64,000 nt of DNA, taken from assembly GCF_003574675.1 (NCBI RefSeq), contig NZ_QOAZ01000004.1, forward strand, positions 1-64,000, read 5' to 3'. Shown in pieces: positions 6,922 through 15,547 of this stretch (within the stretch, counting starts at the first letter, position 1; every line of letters begins with the position of its first letter). The stretch is from Azohydromonas sediminis (GTDB lineage: Bacteria; Pseudomonadota; Gammaproteobacteria; Burkholderiales; Burkholderiaceae_C). A program made the position numbers and the translations under genes. The notes beneath the pieces were generated by a model. The model was not told where the DNA came from, made no database searches, and saw only the letters and a list, made by a program, of their open reading frames with translations.

Positions 6922-8637
6922 TCAGGCCTTGCGGCGGCGTCGCAGCGCCAGGCCGGCGAAGGCCGCGGCCAGCAGGCCGAGCAGGCCGCCGTCGAACTTC
7001 GCGTTCGGGTTCGTCGTGCAGCCGCCGCCGCCGCCGCCATCCGCGTCGTCCGTCGGGGCGGGCAGTTCGAACGCGCCGATGTCGGGCGGGCTGTCGCGCC
7101 GCTCACCGCGCTGGTCCACCGTGATGTCGGCCTCGTCTTCGCCGGCGCCGAGCGCCGGGCTGTCGGCAGCCAGCGCGTGCGTCTGCGTGGGGCCGCCGTT
7201 GTCGGCCAGCGGGCCGAGCTTCGGGTCGACTTTGTTCAGGTCGCCGGCCACCGTGAAGATGTCAGCGCAGCTGGTGTCGCTGCTCAGGTTGTGCCCGCGG
7301 GACTCGATGCTCACGTTACCGCCAGTCCCGCCGCAGTTCTTCGACGCCAGCGAGGCGACGTAGTCGGGGGTCAGCTCCGACTCGCCGTCCCAACCGACCT
7401 TGTTGTCGGCCAGCAGCACGTTCTTGACGGTGACGCTGGCCGATCTAGAGGGGAACGTGTTGATGCCGGAGCCGCCCGCACCTCCTGACGATACTTCACC
7501 GCCTGACACATTGTTGGCGATCGTCACGAAGCGCAGTTCGGCGACGCCGTTGGTGTACAGGCCCGCACCGACGTCGCTGCCGGTGTTGCCGCTGATCGTG
7601 CTGTTGACGATGCGCATCGTGACACCGGCGCGGCCGCTGATCGCGCCACCGCCGACGGCGTGGTTGTCCGAGAACGTGACCCCCGCGATGTTCACCACGT
7701 TGCTGCCGGTGCCGAAGAAGCCACCGCCGCCCTCCGCCGTGTTGCCCTTGATCGTCGAGGCCGCGATCGTCGTGTTGCCCTCGTTGTAGATGCCGCCGCC
7801 GTTCGTCGTCGAGGTGTTGTTGCTCACGACGACGTTGGTCGCCGTCATCGCTGCCGCGGTGTAGATGCCGCCACCGTCGCCCTGCGCGCTGTTCGAGTCG
7901 ACGACGACGTCGGTCAGCGTCAGGCTGAACGTGGCGCCGCCCTCGTCGGGTTCGGTCGGACGCTTGCTGCCACCACGGCCTTCCGAGTTCTCACGGCCTT
8001 CGACGCTCGGGTCGAACAGCACGACGTTGGCGGCGGCGCCGACGGCGATCGCGCCCCCGGCGCGGCGCAGGTAATAGCTGGTGCCCTCCGTGGCACCAGG
8101 GGCAATTAACGTCTCGAGCGTCTGACCGTTCGTCAGCTTGACGCCCTGGATCTGCACGTCGATCGTTCCCGTCTCGGCGAAGACGTGGAAGATGCGGTCG
8201 CGGGTCTGCCCTTCTTCGGTCGACCATTGAATCGTCGTGGTCGCCGAGCCGGCACCGACGATCTTCACGCTCTTCGTGATGTCGAGGTCGCCCCTGGAGG
8301 CGTCAGCGGTGATGGTGGCGACCCAGGGCACGGTGCCCCCGCTGGACTCGTACGTCTCGTCGACGCCACCGGTCGTCAGCGTGTAGGTGCCCGCCGGCAG
8401 GTTGATCGTGTCGTTGACGCCAAAATTGTCGGCCACCGAGTTGGCGCAGTCGGCCGTCGCGGCACCCGCGTTGATGGCCATCACGGCTTCGCGCAGCGAA
8501 CACTTGTCGTCGTTCGGGACGCCATCGGCGGCCGTCGGGTCGGCGGTGAGCGTGGCCGACCACGTGGGCATCGCGCACAGGGCTGCCGCGGCGGCAAGGG
8601 CCAGTGCGGTGGGCTTCAGGCGAAGGGGAAGGTGCAT
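6922..8637 (-). CDS. Secreted beta-helix protein with CSLREA motif and CTERM-like sorting tail
   Basis: A 571-residue exported protein. The N-terminus is a Sec signal (LALAAAAALCAMPTWSA); then comes KCSLREAVMAIN, the hallmark of CSLREA-domain proteins. The middle is built from short repeats such as NSTISGNTG, NVVVSNNTSTTNGGGIYN and VTFSDNHAVGGG, typical of right-handed parallel beta-helix proteins of the cell surface. The C-terminus has a Gly run, one Cys, a hydrophobic helix and RRRRKA, the layout of a CTERM sorting signal; the Cys resembles the JDVT-CTERM type more than GlyGly-CTERM. Probably surface-anchored or processed. Function unknown. It stands alone. Confidence 0.8.
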   Translation of the reverse strand: MHLPLRLKPTALALAAAAALCAMPTWSATLTADPTAADGVPNDDKCSLREAVMAINAGAATADCANSVADNFGVNDTINLPAGTYTLTTGGVDETYESSGGTVPWVATITADASRGDLDITKSVKIVGAGSATTTIQWSTEEGQTRDRIFHVFAETGTIDVQIQGVKLTNGQTLETLIAPGATEGTSYYLRRAGGAIAVGAAANVVLFDPSVEGRENSEGRGGSKRPTEPDEGGATFSLTLTDVVVDSNSAQGDGGGIYTAAAMTATNVVVSNNTSTTNGGGIYNEGNTTIAASTIKGNTAEGGGGFFGTGSNVVNIAGVTFSDNHAVGGGAISGRAGVTMRIVNSTISGNTGSDVGAGLYTNGVAELRFVTIANNVSGGEVSSGGAGGSGINTFPSRSASVTVKNVLLADNKVGWDGESELTPDYVASLASKNCGGTGGNVSIESRGHNLSSDTSCADIFTVAGDLNKVDPKLGPLADNGGPTQTHALAADSPALGAGEDEADITVDQRGERRDSPPDIGAFELPAPTDDADGGGGGGCTTNPNAKFDGGLLGLLAAAFAGLALRRRRKA

Positions 8638-8875
8638 TCGGGTCTCCCGTGGAAGTCCTCAGTCGTCATCGGGTCGGCTCGTCGCGCGGCCCACTGCGCA
8701 GTCCGTCGATTCGGTACAGCGTGGGGTAAATCTACCGGCGCGGTGTCGTCGTCGGGCTTGACGGAACTCAACGAAGTCCCGGACCTTCCCGCGGTGGTGC
8801 CCGCGTTTCGTCGCATTTGCGTCGTTTGCGTCACCCCTCAACCGCGGGGGGCGGATGCGAGCCGCGCGAGCCGAT
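8638..8875. other. Intergenic region upstream of the beta-helix gene
   Basis: No gene is visible here. The stretch presumably holds the promoter of the leftward beta-helix gene, but I see no convincing -35/-10 pair. A purine-rich ribosome site for that gene lies just after 8637 on the reverse strand. The region ends at the terminator of the Tim44-like gene. Confidence 0.4.
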
Positions 8876-8901
8876 GAAAAACGGGGGCCGCAGCCCCCGT
8901 T
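8876..8901 (-). terminator. Intrinsic terminator of the Tim44-like gene
   Basis: AACGGGGGC (8880-8888) pairs with GCCCCCGTT (8893-8901) across four bases. Read on the reverse strand the stem is followed directly by a run of T, so it terminates leftward transcription from the gene ending at 8938. Confidence 0.85.
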
Positions 8902-8937
8902 CGATCATCGCCGTGCGCCGCCCTGCGGCGCGGCGGC

Positions 8938-9873
8938 TCAGTGCCGCTGCTGGATGCCGGCGATGGCCCAGTTCGCGCCCTCGGCCTTGACGAGGTGCCA
9001 GACCTCGTCGAATGGCTGCGCGTCGGCGCCCTGCTCTTCGCGGATCAGGCCGTGGAAGCGCACGCTGACGACTTGGCGCTCGGCCTCCTGCGCGACGTCG
9101 AGCACCTCGGCGTCGACGCGCACGACGTCGGTGTGGTTCGGCGCGGCGCCGCGCTCCTGCAGGTCCAGCCGCACCGACGCGAACAGTTCGGGCGTCGTGA
9201 ACTGGCGCAGGTCGTTCAGGTCGGCGGCGTCGTGGGCGGCCTGCATGCGGATGAAGATCATCTTCGCGATGCGCTCGAAGCCCTCGCGGTCGAAGTCGGC
9301 CGGCACCGACGTGGCCGATGCGTGCGCTCCGGCCACGGGCATCACCGGGTCGGCGGCGGCGCCGGGCTGCACCGGCGCGGGGTTCCACGCCGGCGTCGGC
9401 GCGGGCTGCAGGCTGCTGCGCGCCATCGCGCCCTGTGCAGCGCCGGCCGGGCCGGCAGCGGCCGTGGCGAGCTGCGGCGAGCCGCCGGCGAAGCGGCGCA
9501 TCAGCAGCCGCACGACGACGAGGGCCGCCACCGCCAGCAGCGCGATCATCAGAAAGTTCGCCAGTTCCTCGCCGAAGCCCAGGTAGCTCGCCAGCGCGGC
9601 GATGCCCAGACCGGCGGCCAGGCCGGCGACCGGCGCCATCCAGCCCGGTCGGCTCGCGGCGGCCGCGCCCGCGGCACCGGTGGCGCGGGCAGCGGCCGGC
9701 GCGGTGGCGGTCGGCGCCGCAGTGGGCGTGTCGGGCGTGGCGTTGCGCTGCGCGGGCATGTCGCGCTGCATGCCGCTGGACTTCCCGCCGCCGAAGCGCT
9801 TGGCTTCGGCCTCGATCGGGGTGAACACGGCGGCCAGGCCGGCCACGGTGGCGGCGATCAGCCAGTTCTTCAT
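8938..9873 (-). CDS. Tim44-like domain membrane protein
   Basis: A 311-residue protein. The N-terminus is hydrophobic (KNWLIAATVAGLAAVFTP) and followed by an Ala/Pro-rich linker, then two membrane helices (about residues 77-125), and a C-terminal Tim44/calcium-binding-like domain (from about residue 190: FDREGFERIAKMIFIRMQAAHDAAD to the end WHLVKAEGANWAIAGIQ). Bacterial members of this family (TimA-like) are inner-membrane proteins of uncertain function. The start at 9873 has GAGGAAACGACGACG before it, so it is preferred over the ATG at 10023. It forms a single-gene unit with its own terminator. Confidence 0.85.
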   Translation of the reverse strand: MKNWLIAATVAGLAAVFTPIEAEAKRFGGGKSSGMQRDMPAQRNATPDTPTAAPTATAPAAARATGAAGAAAASRPGWMAPVAGLAAGLGIAALASYLGFGEELANFLMIALLAVAALVVVRLLMRRFAGGSPQLATAAAGPAGAAQGAMARSSLQPAPTPAWNPAPVQPGAAADPVMPVAGAHASATSVPADFDREGFERIAKMIFIRMQAAHDAADLNDLRQFTTPELFASVRLDLQERGAAPNHTDVVRVDAEVLDVAQEAERQVVSVRFHGLIREEQGADAQPFDEVWHLVKAEGANWAIAGIQQRH

Positions 9874-10046
9874 CGTCGTCGTTTCCTCGGTGTGTCGTGG
9901 TCGGGTCGGCGAACCCCGGCGGGCCGGGGACAGCGGCGCGGATGGTGGCCGTGCCGCGTCGGATGCGCGGCAGCGCGCGGAAGTTCCCGCCGCCGCCGTG
10001 CGGACTCGGCGCTCGGGCATCATCCGCCCCCGGTTCGTTAGGCGGG

Positions 10047-10538
10047 GTGCCCGGCGTGGTCGATCTCGTGTGGTGGGTGCTGGCGGTGGCGCTGATCGGT
10101 GTCGGCGTCGCCGGCACCGTGCTGCCGGCGCTGCCGGGCACGGCCTTCGTGCTCGCCGGCATCGTGCTCGGCGCGTGGATCGACGGCTTCACGCGCGTCG
10201 GCGCGGTCACGGTGGCCGCGTGTGCGGTGCTGGCGGCGCTGGCCTTCGTGCTCGACTACGTCGCCGGGCTGCTCGGCGCGAAGAAAGTGGGCGCGAGCCC
10301 GCAGGCGGTGGCCGGCGCGGCGCTGGGCACCGTCGCCGGGCTGTTCATGGGGCTGGTCGGCGTGCTGTTCATGCCGCTGGTGGGCGCGGCGCTCGGCGAG
10401 TACCTGGCCGGGCGCGACCACCGCCGCGCGGCGCACGTCGGTGCGGCGACGTGGCTGGGCATCATGGCCGGGCTGGTGGCGAAGGTGGTGATCGCGTTCG
10501 CGATGATCGGCCTGTTCGTCGTCGCGCTGGTGTTCTGA
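10047..10538 (+). CDS. DUF456 family membrane protein
   Basis: A 163-residue, very hydrophobic protein with several predicted membrane helices (LVWWVLAVALIGVGVAGTVL, then TAFVLAGIVLGAWIDG, then VAGAALGTVAGLFMGLVGVL). The GxxGTVLPALPGT block near the start is the signature of DUF456. The start is taken as the GTG at 10047; another in-frame GTG is at 10056, and an ATG at 9897 would overlap the promoter of the Tim44-like gene. The stop overlaps the ATG of the TonB-dependent receptor by one base (TGATG), so the two are translationally coupled. Function unknown. Confidence 0.78.
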   Translation: MPGVVDLVWWVLAVALIGVGVAGTVLPALPGTAFVLAGIVLGAWIDGFTRVGAVTVAACAVLAALAFVLDYVAGLLGAKKVGASPQAVAGAALGTVAGLFMGLVGVLFMPLVGAALGEYLAGRDHRRAAHVGAATWLGIMAGLVAKVVIAFAMIGLFVVALVF

Positions 10539-12763
10539 TGAAGGTGCTGCGGCACTTCGCGATGGTGGCCGCGCTCGCCGTCGCCGGCGCCGTGCGCGCG
10601 CAGACCGGCGCCGCGCCGTCCCCGCTGCCGGAGCCCGCGCCGCAGCGCATCGAGATCACCGGCGCGCGCGCCGGCGACGAGCAGGAGCGCCGCGAGTCGA
10701 CGGCAGCGAAGATCGTTGTCGGCCGCGACGAGATCGAGCGCTACGGCGACGCGACGGTGGGCGACCTGCTCAAGCGCCTGCCTGGCGTGACCGCCGGCAG
10801 CGGCGGCAGCCCGCGCATGCGCGGGCTCGGCAGCGGCTACACGCAGATCCTGCTCGACGGCGAGCGGCTGCCGCGCGGCTTCTCGCTCGACGCGCTGAGC
10901 CCCGAGCAGATCGAGCGCATCGAGGTCTACCGCGCACCGACCGCCGAGACCGGCGCGCGCGCGATCGCCGGCACCGTCAACATCGTCACGCGCGAGGGCT
11001 TGCGGCGCCGGCTCAACGAAGTGAAGGCGAGCGTCGGCACCGTGGGCGCCGGCGCGCAGCCCGAGCTGAACTTCGCGCGCAACGACAGCGCGGGCGACCT
11101 GACCTACAACCTGTTCGGCGCGCTGTTCCGCAGCCAGGGCGCCGGGCGCAGCGTGACGACGACCACCGTCGAGGCGCTCGACGACGGCGAACTGCTGCGG
11201 CTGGATCGCGAGACCTCGACGACCCACAGCGAGCGCCAGGGGCTGCGGCTGGGGGCCCGGGCGCAGTGGCGGCTCGGCGACGGCGCCTCGCTCGTGCTCG
11301 CGCCGTTCCTGATCCGCTCCGCGAGCGACAGCGCGTCGCGCTCTACGCTGGTGCGCGACGTCGGCGCCGAGCCGGCGCCGTACGCGACGAGCGCGAGCGA
11401 CGGCGAGGGCACGTTCGCGCTGACGCGGCTGAACACGCAGGTCCGCCACCGGCTCGGCGACGGCACGCGCCTGGAGTGGAACCTCAACGGCTGGCACACG
11501 CGCTCGACCGCCGAGGGCCGGCGCGTCGAGTTCGACGCCGACGGCGTGCCGCTGCGCACGCGCGACGACGCGAGCGACGCGATGCAGCGCACGCTGACGG
11601 CGTCGGTGAAGGCGCAGCGCCTGCTCGACAACGGCCACCAGCTCGTGGCCGGCGCCGAGGCCGAGGCGCAGCAGCGGCGCGAGTGGCGCACGCTGCGGCT
11701 CGACGGCGTGCCGCTGGCGGCCGACGTCAGCGGCGGGCTCGACGCGCGGCTGTCGCGCAGCGCCGTCTACGTGCAGGACGAGTGGCAGGCCACGCCGCAG
11801 TGGGCCTTCAACGCCGGGCTGCGCTGGGAGGCGATCACGGTGCGCGGCGCCGCGGCCGGCGACGAGCCGGCGCCGCGACAGCGCAGCGTCGTGCTGACGC
11901 CGCTGCTGCACGCGGTGTGGAAGCCCGACCCGAAGGCGCGCGACCAGGTGCGCGTGAGCGTCACGCGCAGCTACCGCACGCCGTCGCTCGCACAGCTCGT
12001 CGCGCTGCCCGCGATCGACAGCACGTTCCCGCCGCCCGGCACCAACGACCCGACGCGCCCCGACCGCGTCGGCAACCCGGCGCTGCGCCCCGAGCTGGCC
12101 ACCGGCGTCGACGTCGCGTTCGAGCGCTTCCCCGCCGGCGGCGGCGTGCTAAGCGCGGGCGTGTTCCACCGCCGCATCGCCGACCTGATCCGCACGCGCA
12201 CGACGCTGGAGACGGTGCCGTGGGCCGACGCGCCGCGCTGGGTCAGCCGCCCGGCCAACGTCGGCGACGCGACGACGCAGGGCCTCGAACTCGAGGCCAA
12301 GGGCCGCTGGCGCGACCTCGTCGCGGCCTGGGGTGGCGACGCCGATGCCGCGCCGCGCGTGGACCTGCGCGCCAACGCGAGCGTGTACCGCTCGCGCGTC
12401 GACGGCGTGCCCGGCCCCGACAACCGGCTCGACGAGCAGCCGGGCGTCACGGCCAACGTCGGCGCCGACTGGCGCGTGGCCGGGTGGCCGCTGACACTGG
12501 GCGGCAACCTGAACTGGACGCCGGGCTACCGCACGCGGCTGTCGGCCACCGAGTGGGTCGAGGTCGACACGCGGCGCGTGTTCGACGCCTACGCGCTGTG
12601 GACCGTGAGCCCGGCGCTGGCGTGGCGGCTGTCGGTGGGCAATGCGTGGCCGCGTGACACGGAGTCGCTGCGCGCCGTCGCCGACGACGACGTGCGGCAG
12701 ACGGCCACCACCGTCACGCGCGGCGTCGTCAGCTGGCTGCTGCGGCTGGAGATGAAGCTGTAG
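10538..12763 (+). CDS. TonB-dependent outer-membrane receptor
   Basis: A 741-residue receptor. It has a Sec signal (VAALAVAGAVRAQ), a plug domain (ESTAAKIVVGRDEIERYGD, LLKRLPGV, MRGLGSGYTQILLDGERLP, IEVYRAPTAE, TVNIVTRE) and a C-terminal beta barrel ending in an aromatic/hydrophobic LLRLEMKL. It imports a scarce ligand such as a siderophore, haem or cobalamin with energy from TonB-ExbBD; the ligand cannot be inferred, and no Fur box was seen upstream. It is coupled by a one-base overlap to the DUF456 gene. Its 3' end overlaps the convergent luciferase-like gene by 35 bases. Confidence 0.9.
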   Translation: MKVLRHFAMVAALAVAGAVRAQTGAAPSPLPEPAPQRIEITGARAGDEQERRESTAAKIVVGRDEIERYGDATVGDLLKRLPGVTAGSGGSPRMRGLGSGYTQILLDGERLPRGFSLDALSPEQIERIEVYRAPTAETGARAIAGTVNIVTREGLRRRLNEVKASVGTVGAGAQPELNFARNDSAGDLTYNLFGALFRSQGAGRSVTTTTVEALDDGELLRLDRETSTTHSERQGLRLGARAQWRLGDGASLVLAPFLIRSASDSASRSTLVRDVGAEPAPYATSASDGEGTFALTRLNTQVRHRLGDGTRLEWNLNGWHTRSTAEGRRVEFDADGVPLRTRDDASDAMQRTLTASVKAQRLLDNGHQLVAGAEAEAQQRREWRTLRLDGVPLAADVSGGLDARLSRSAVYVQDEWQATPQWAFNAGLRWEAITVRGAAAGDEPAPRQRSVVLTPLLHAVWKPDPKARDQVRVSVTRSYRTPSLAQLVALPAIDSTFPPPGTNDPTRPDRVGNPALRPELATGVDVAFERFPAGGGVLSAGVFHRRIADLIRTRTTLETVPWADAPRWVSRPANVGDATTQGLELEAKGRWRDLVAAWGGDADAAPRVDLRANASVYRSRVDGVPGPDNRLDEQPGVTANVGADWRVAGWPLTLGGNLNWTPGYRTRLSATEWVEVDTRRVFDAYALWTVSPALAWRLSVGNAWPRDTESLRAVADDDVRQTATTVTRGVVSWLLRLEMKL

Positions 12764-13775
12764 CGTTGCCGGTGCTCAGCCCGAACTCGCGCGCGAGCAG
12801 CGCATACGAGTGCCGGCGCACCGCCGGGTCGTGCGCCCAGGTGTTGACGAAGAGTTCGTCGAGCTGCAGCTCGGCCGCGAGCGCGCGCAGCGCGTCGGCG
12901 ACGCGGTCGGCGCGGCCGACGAAGGCCTTGCGGCGCATCGGCTCGAGCTGCGCGAGCTCGTCGGCCGTGAAGCCGCGGCGCGCGACCTCGTCGGGCGGTG
13001 CGATCGGCTGCAGCACGCCGCGCGCGCGGTCGAGCCGCCAGCGCTCGCGCGACAGCGCGTGGTGGCGGGCTTCGTCGTCGCTGTCGGCGGCCAGCGCCCA
13101 CACGCAGATCGTGGCCTGCGGCCTGGGGTGGCGCTCGCTCGGCCGGTACAGCGTGCGGTACAGGTGCAGCGCCTCCTCGACGCCGCGCCCGTCCATGAAG
13201 AAGTAGGCGAACGCGTACGGCAGCCCGAAGTGCGCGGCGAGCTGCGCGCCGTAGTCGGAACTGCCGAGCACCCAGACCTCGGGCGCGCGCTCGACGCCGC
13301 TGCCCTCGGGCGGGCGCGGGTGCGCGACGATGCCCTGGTGGCGCTCGCCGGCGGACCAGCGCAGCAGGTCGTGCACCTGCTGCGGGAACGCGTCGGCGGC
13401 GTGGTGCGCGTTGGGGTTGAGCGCCAGCGCGGTGCGCATGTCGCCGCCCGGTGCGCGGCCGACGCCGAGGTCGATGCGCCCGGGCGCGAGCGCGTCGAGC
13501 ACGCGGAACTGCTCGGCGACCTTGAACGCGCTGTAGTGCGGCAGCATCACGCCGGCGCTGCCGATGCGGATGCGCCGCGTGCGCGCCGCCACCGCGGCCA
13601 TCACGATCTCGGGCGCGGTGCCGACGATGGTGGGCAGCGCGTGGTGCTCGCTCACCCAGAAGCGGCGGTAGCCGAGCGCCTCGGCGTGGACGGCGAGTTC
13701 GACGGTGTCGCGCAGCGCGTCGTCCTCGCCGCGCCCGGCGCAGGCCACCGACTGGTCGAGGATCGCGAGGTGCAT
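12729..13775 (-). CDS. LLM class flavin-dependent oxidoreductase
   Basis: A 348-residue luciferase-like monooxygenase (MsnO8-like subgroup) with an LDQS opening, YRRFWVSEHHA, IRIGSAGVMLPHYSAFKVAEQFRVL and APGRIDLGVGRAPGGD, the standard blocks of this flavin-dependent TIM barrel. It likely uses FMNH2 and O2 on an unknown substrate. The start MHLAIL at 13775 is preferred because AGGA precedes it; an in-frame ATG at 13793 would add six residues. The stop lies within the last codons of the convergent TonB receptor gene. The gene lies downstream of the FAS1 gene's weak terminator. Confidence 0.85.
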   Translation of the reverse strand: MHLAILDQSVACAGRGEDDALRDTVELAVHAEALGYRRFWVSEHHALPTIVGTAPEIVMAAVAARTRRIRIGSAGVMLPHYSAFKVAEQFRVLDALAPGRIDLGVGRAPGGDMRTALALNPNAHHAADAFPQQVHDLLRWSAGERHQGIVAHPRPPEGSGVERAPEVWVLGSSDYGAQLAAHFGLPYAFAYFFMDGRGVEEALHLYRTLYRPSERHPRPQATICVWALAADSDDEARHHALSRERWRLDRARGVLQPIAPPDEVARRGFTADELAQLEPMRRKAFVGRADRVADALRALAAELQLDELFVNTWAHDPAVRRHSYALLAREFGLSTGNATASSPAAAAS

Positions 13776-13815
13776 GGCCGCGGATCCTGCCATGGCGGCG
13801 GGCCCGAAACGGCAA

Positions 13816-13837
13816 AGGGGTGGCTCGCGCCACCCCT
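13816..13837 (-). terminator. Hairpin terminator after the single-FAS1 gene
   Basis: AGGGGTGGC (13816-13824) pairs perfectly with GCCACCCCT (13829-13837). On the reverse strand the stem is followed by TTTGCCG, so the U-tract is short. It lies 25 bases beyond the stop of the gene ending at 13863. Confidence 0.65.
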
Positions 13838-13862
13838 CGAGGTCACGGACCGGTGCGGCCGC

Positions 13863-14330
13863 TCACATCGGCGGCAGGATCACGGTGTCGATCACGTGGA
13901 TCACACCGTTGTCGGCCGTGATGTCGGTCTTGACGACGTTGGCGTCGTTGACCTTCACGCCGCCCGTGGTCGAGACGTTGATCGCCGCGCCCTGCACCGT
14001 CTTGACGGCGCCGGCCTTGACGTCGGCAGCCATCACCTTGCCCGGCACGACGTGGTAGGTCAGCACGGCGGTGAGCTTGGCCTTGTCGGCCAGCAGCGCG
14101 TCGAGCTGCGCCTTCGGGATCTTCGCGAACGCCTCGTCGGTCGGCGCGAAGACGGTGAACGGGCCGGGGCCTTTGAGCGTGTCGACCAGGCCGGCGGCCT
14201 GCAGCGCGGTGGCCAGCGTCTTGAACGAGCCGGCGGCCACGGCGGTGTCGACGATGTCCTTGGCGTGCGCCGACAGCGCGGCCAGCGACACGGCAGCGAC
14301 GAGGGCGGTGCGGGCGATGAGCTTCTTCAT
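13863..14330 (-). CDS. Secreted fasciclin (FAS1) domain protein
   Basis: A 155-residue protein with a Sec signal ([14 protein letters not shown]) and one FAS1 domain. The conserved H1 region is [17 protein letters not shown], the YH motif is [10 protein letters not shown] and the H2 region is [16 protein letters not shown]1 proteins mediate adhesion or matrix contacts; single-domain bacterial versions are periplasmic or secreted and of unclear role. A two-domain FAS1 lipoprotein is encoded immediately upstream on the same strand, so the pair probably arose by duplication. Confidence 0.93.
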   Translation of the reverse strand: MKKLIARTALVAAVSLAALSAHAKDIVDTAVAAGSFKTLATALQAAGLVDTLKGPGPFTVFAPTDEAFAKIPKAQLDALLADKAKLTAVLTYHVVPGKVMAADVKAGAVKTVQGAAINVSTTGGVKVNDANVVKTDITADNGVIHVIDTVILPPM

Positions 14331-14377
14331 GGGGACTCCTGGGTGAAGAGGTCGGTTGACGCGGAGGGGGAAGACAG

Positions 14378-14402
14378 ACGCCCGGTGCGTCGGGCCGGGC
14401 GT
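14378..14402 (-). terminator. Hairpin between the two FAS1 genes
   Basis: ACGCCCGG (14378-14385) and CCGGGCGT (14395-14402) form a perfect 8-bp stem with a 9-base loop. On the reverse strand it is followed by CTGTCTTCC, a modest pyrimidine tract. It lies 11 bases after the stop of the two-domain gene and probably ends or attenuates that transcript before the next FAS1 gene. Confidence 0.55.
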
Positions 14403-14412
14403 GCTGGGGCCG

Positions 14413-15411
14413 TCAGTTCGGTGCAGGGATCAGGACCTGCGTGATGACGTGGATCACGCCGTTGCTGGCGCGCACGTCGGTGGCGGCGATCGTGGCGTCG
14501 GGGCTGTCGACGTCGTCGTCGATCAGCGTCAGCGGCAGCGTGTTGCTCGGCACGGTCAAGTTGCTGCCGCTCAGCAGCGTGGGCACGCTGGCCGGCTTCG
14601 GGGGTCCGAGCACGTCGGCCGCGCGGAAGGCGCCGGAGGCCACGTGGTAGCGCAGGATGTTCCCGAGGTCGGGCGAGCCCAGCAGGTCGTTGGCGCTGAT
14701 GCCGAGGCGAGCCAGCAGCGCAGTAAAGGCGTCGTTCGTCGGCGCAAACACGGTGAATGGACCGGCGCTCTGCAGGCCGGAGACGGGACTGTCCAGACCG
14801 GCCGTCGTCACGGCGGCCACCAGCGTCGAGAAGGCCGGATTCAGCTTGGCCATCTGCACGACGTTCAGCACACCAGGCGGCACCAGCACCTTGTCGATCA
14901 CGTGGATCACGCCGTTGCCGGCGTCGACGTCCGGCGTCGTGACGTTGGCCGCCACGAGGACCTCGTCGGTGACCGTCACGCCGCCGGTCGTGCCGATGGC
15001 CAGCGTCGCCGGGGTGCCCTCGAACTCGTACAGCGTCGGCTCGTTGCCGGCGGTCAGCTGCGCGGCGGTCTTGCGCGCCGGCAGCACGTGATAGGTCAGG
15101 ATCTTGGCGAGCGTCGGGCCGTCGAGGGCCGCGACCATCGCCGTGGCGTCGGCGAAGCCGAGCTTCGTCGCGAGCGCGTCGAAGGCCGCGTCGGTCGGCG
15201 CGAAGACGGTCAGGTTGGCGCTGGTGTCGCTCAGTTCGTCGACCAGCCCCGCCTTGTCGGCGGCCGCGACCAGCGCGGAGAAGCCGCTGGCCGTGGCGAC
15301 CGACGCAATGGTCGTTGGCGTTGCGGGAGGATCGTCGTCGTCGCCGCCGCCACACGCGGCCAGGAACGCGACGGAGGAAGTGGCAATCAGGTACTTCAGC
15401 CAGCGGTACAT
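14413..15411 (-). CDS. Two-domain fasciclin (FAS1) lipoprotein
   Basis: A 332-residue protein. The lipobox LAAC at about residue 17 follows a short hydrophobic signal, then an acidic linker (GGGDDDD), so it is probably a lipoprotein. Two FAS1 domains follow, each with its H1 box ([30 protein letters not shown]), YHV ([20 protein letters not shown]) and H2 box ([28 protein letters not shown]). The start MYRWLKY at 15411 has AAGGAG in front; a longer frame begins at 15468 but would destroy the signal. An FNR-type dyad lies at 15422-15435, almost on the ribosome site. Confidence 0.9.
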   Translation of the reverse strand: MYRWLKYLIATSSVAFLAACGGGDDDDPPATPTTIASVATASGFSALVAAADKAGLVDELSDTSANLTVFAPTDAAFDALATKLGFADATAMVAALDGPTLAKILTYHVLPARKTAAQLTAGNEPTLYEFEGTPATLAIGTTGGVTVTDEVLVAANVTTPDVDAGNGVIHVIDKVLVPPGVLNVVQMAKLNPAFSTLVAAVTTAGLDSPVSGLQSAGPFTVFAPTNDAFTALLARLGISANDLLGSPDLGNILRYHVASGAFRAADVLGPPKPASVPTLLSGSNLTVPSNTLPLTLIDDDVDSPDATIAATDVRASNGVIHVITQVLIPAPN

Positions 15412-15547
15412 CGGTGACTCCTTGATCGAGCTCAACTGCTCGGACGCGGAAGTTACCGGATAGTTCAATATTTGTACTTAACAGTCACATAGTGACCACA
15501 TGGTACGTGCGGAATTGCACGTACCCGGCCGCCGGGCTTCGGACGCG
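15412..15547 (-). promoter_or_regulatory. Promoter region of the FAS1 lipoprotein with FNR-type dyad and two inverted repeats
   Basis: 136 bases, unusually A+T-rich for this genome around 15462-15500. Features seen: TTGATCGAGCTCAA at 15422-15435 (perfect TTGA-N6-TCAA); GTCAC-ATA-GTGAC at 15484-15496; GGTACGTGC-N6-GCACGTACC at 15502-15525. The latter two may be operators, or the longer one may stop transcription from mgtE, which ends at 15548. No clear -10 could be assigned. Confidence 0.4.
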
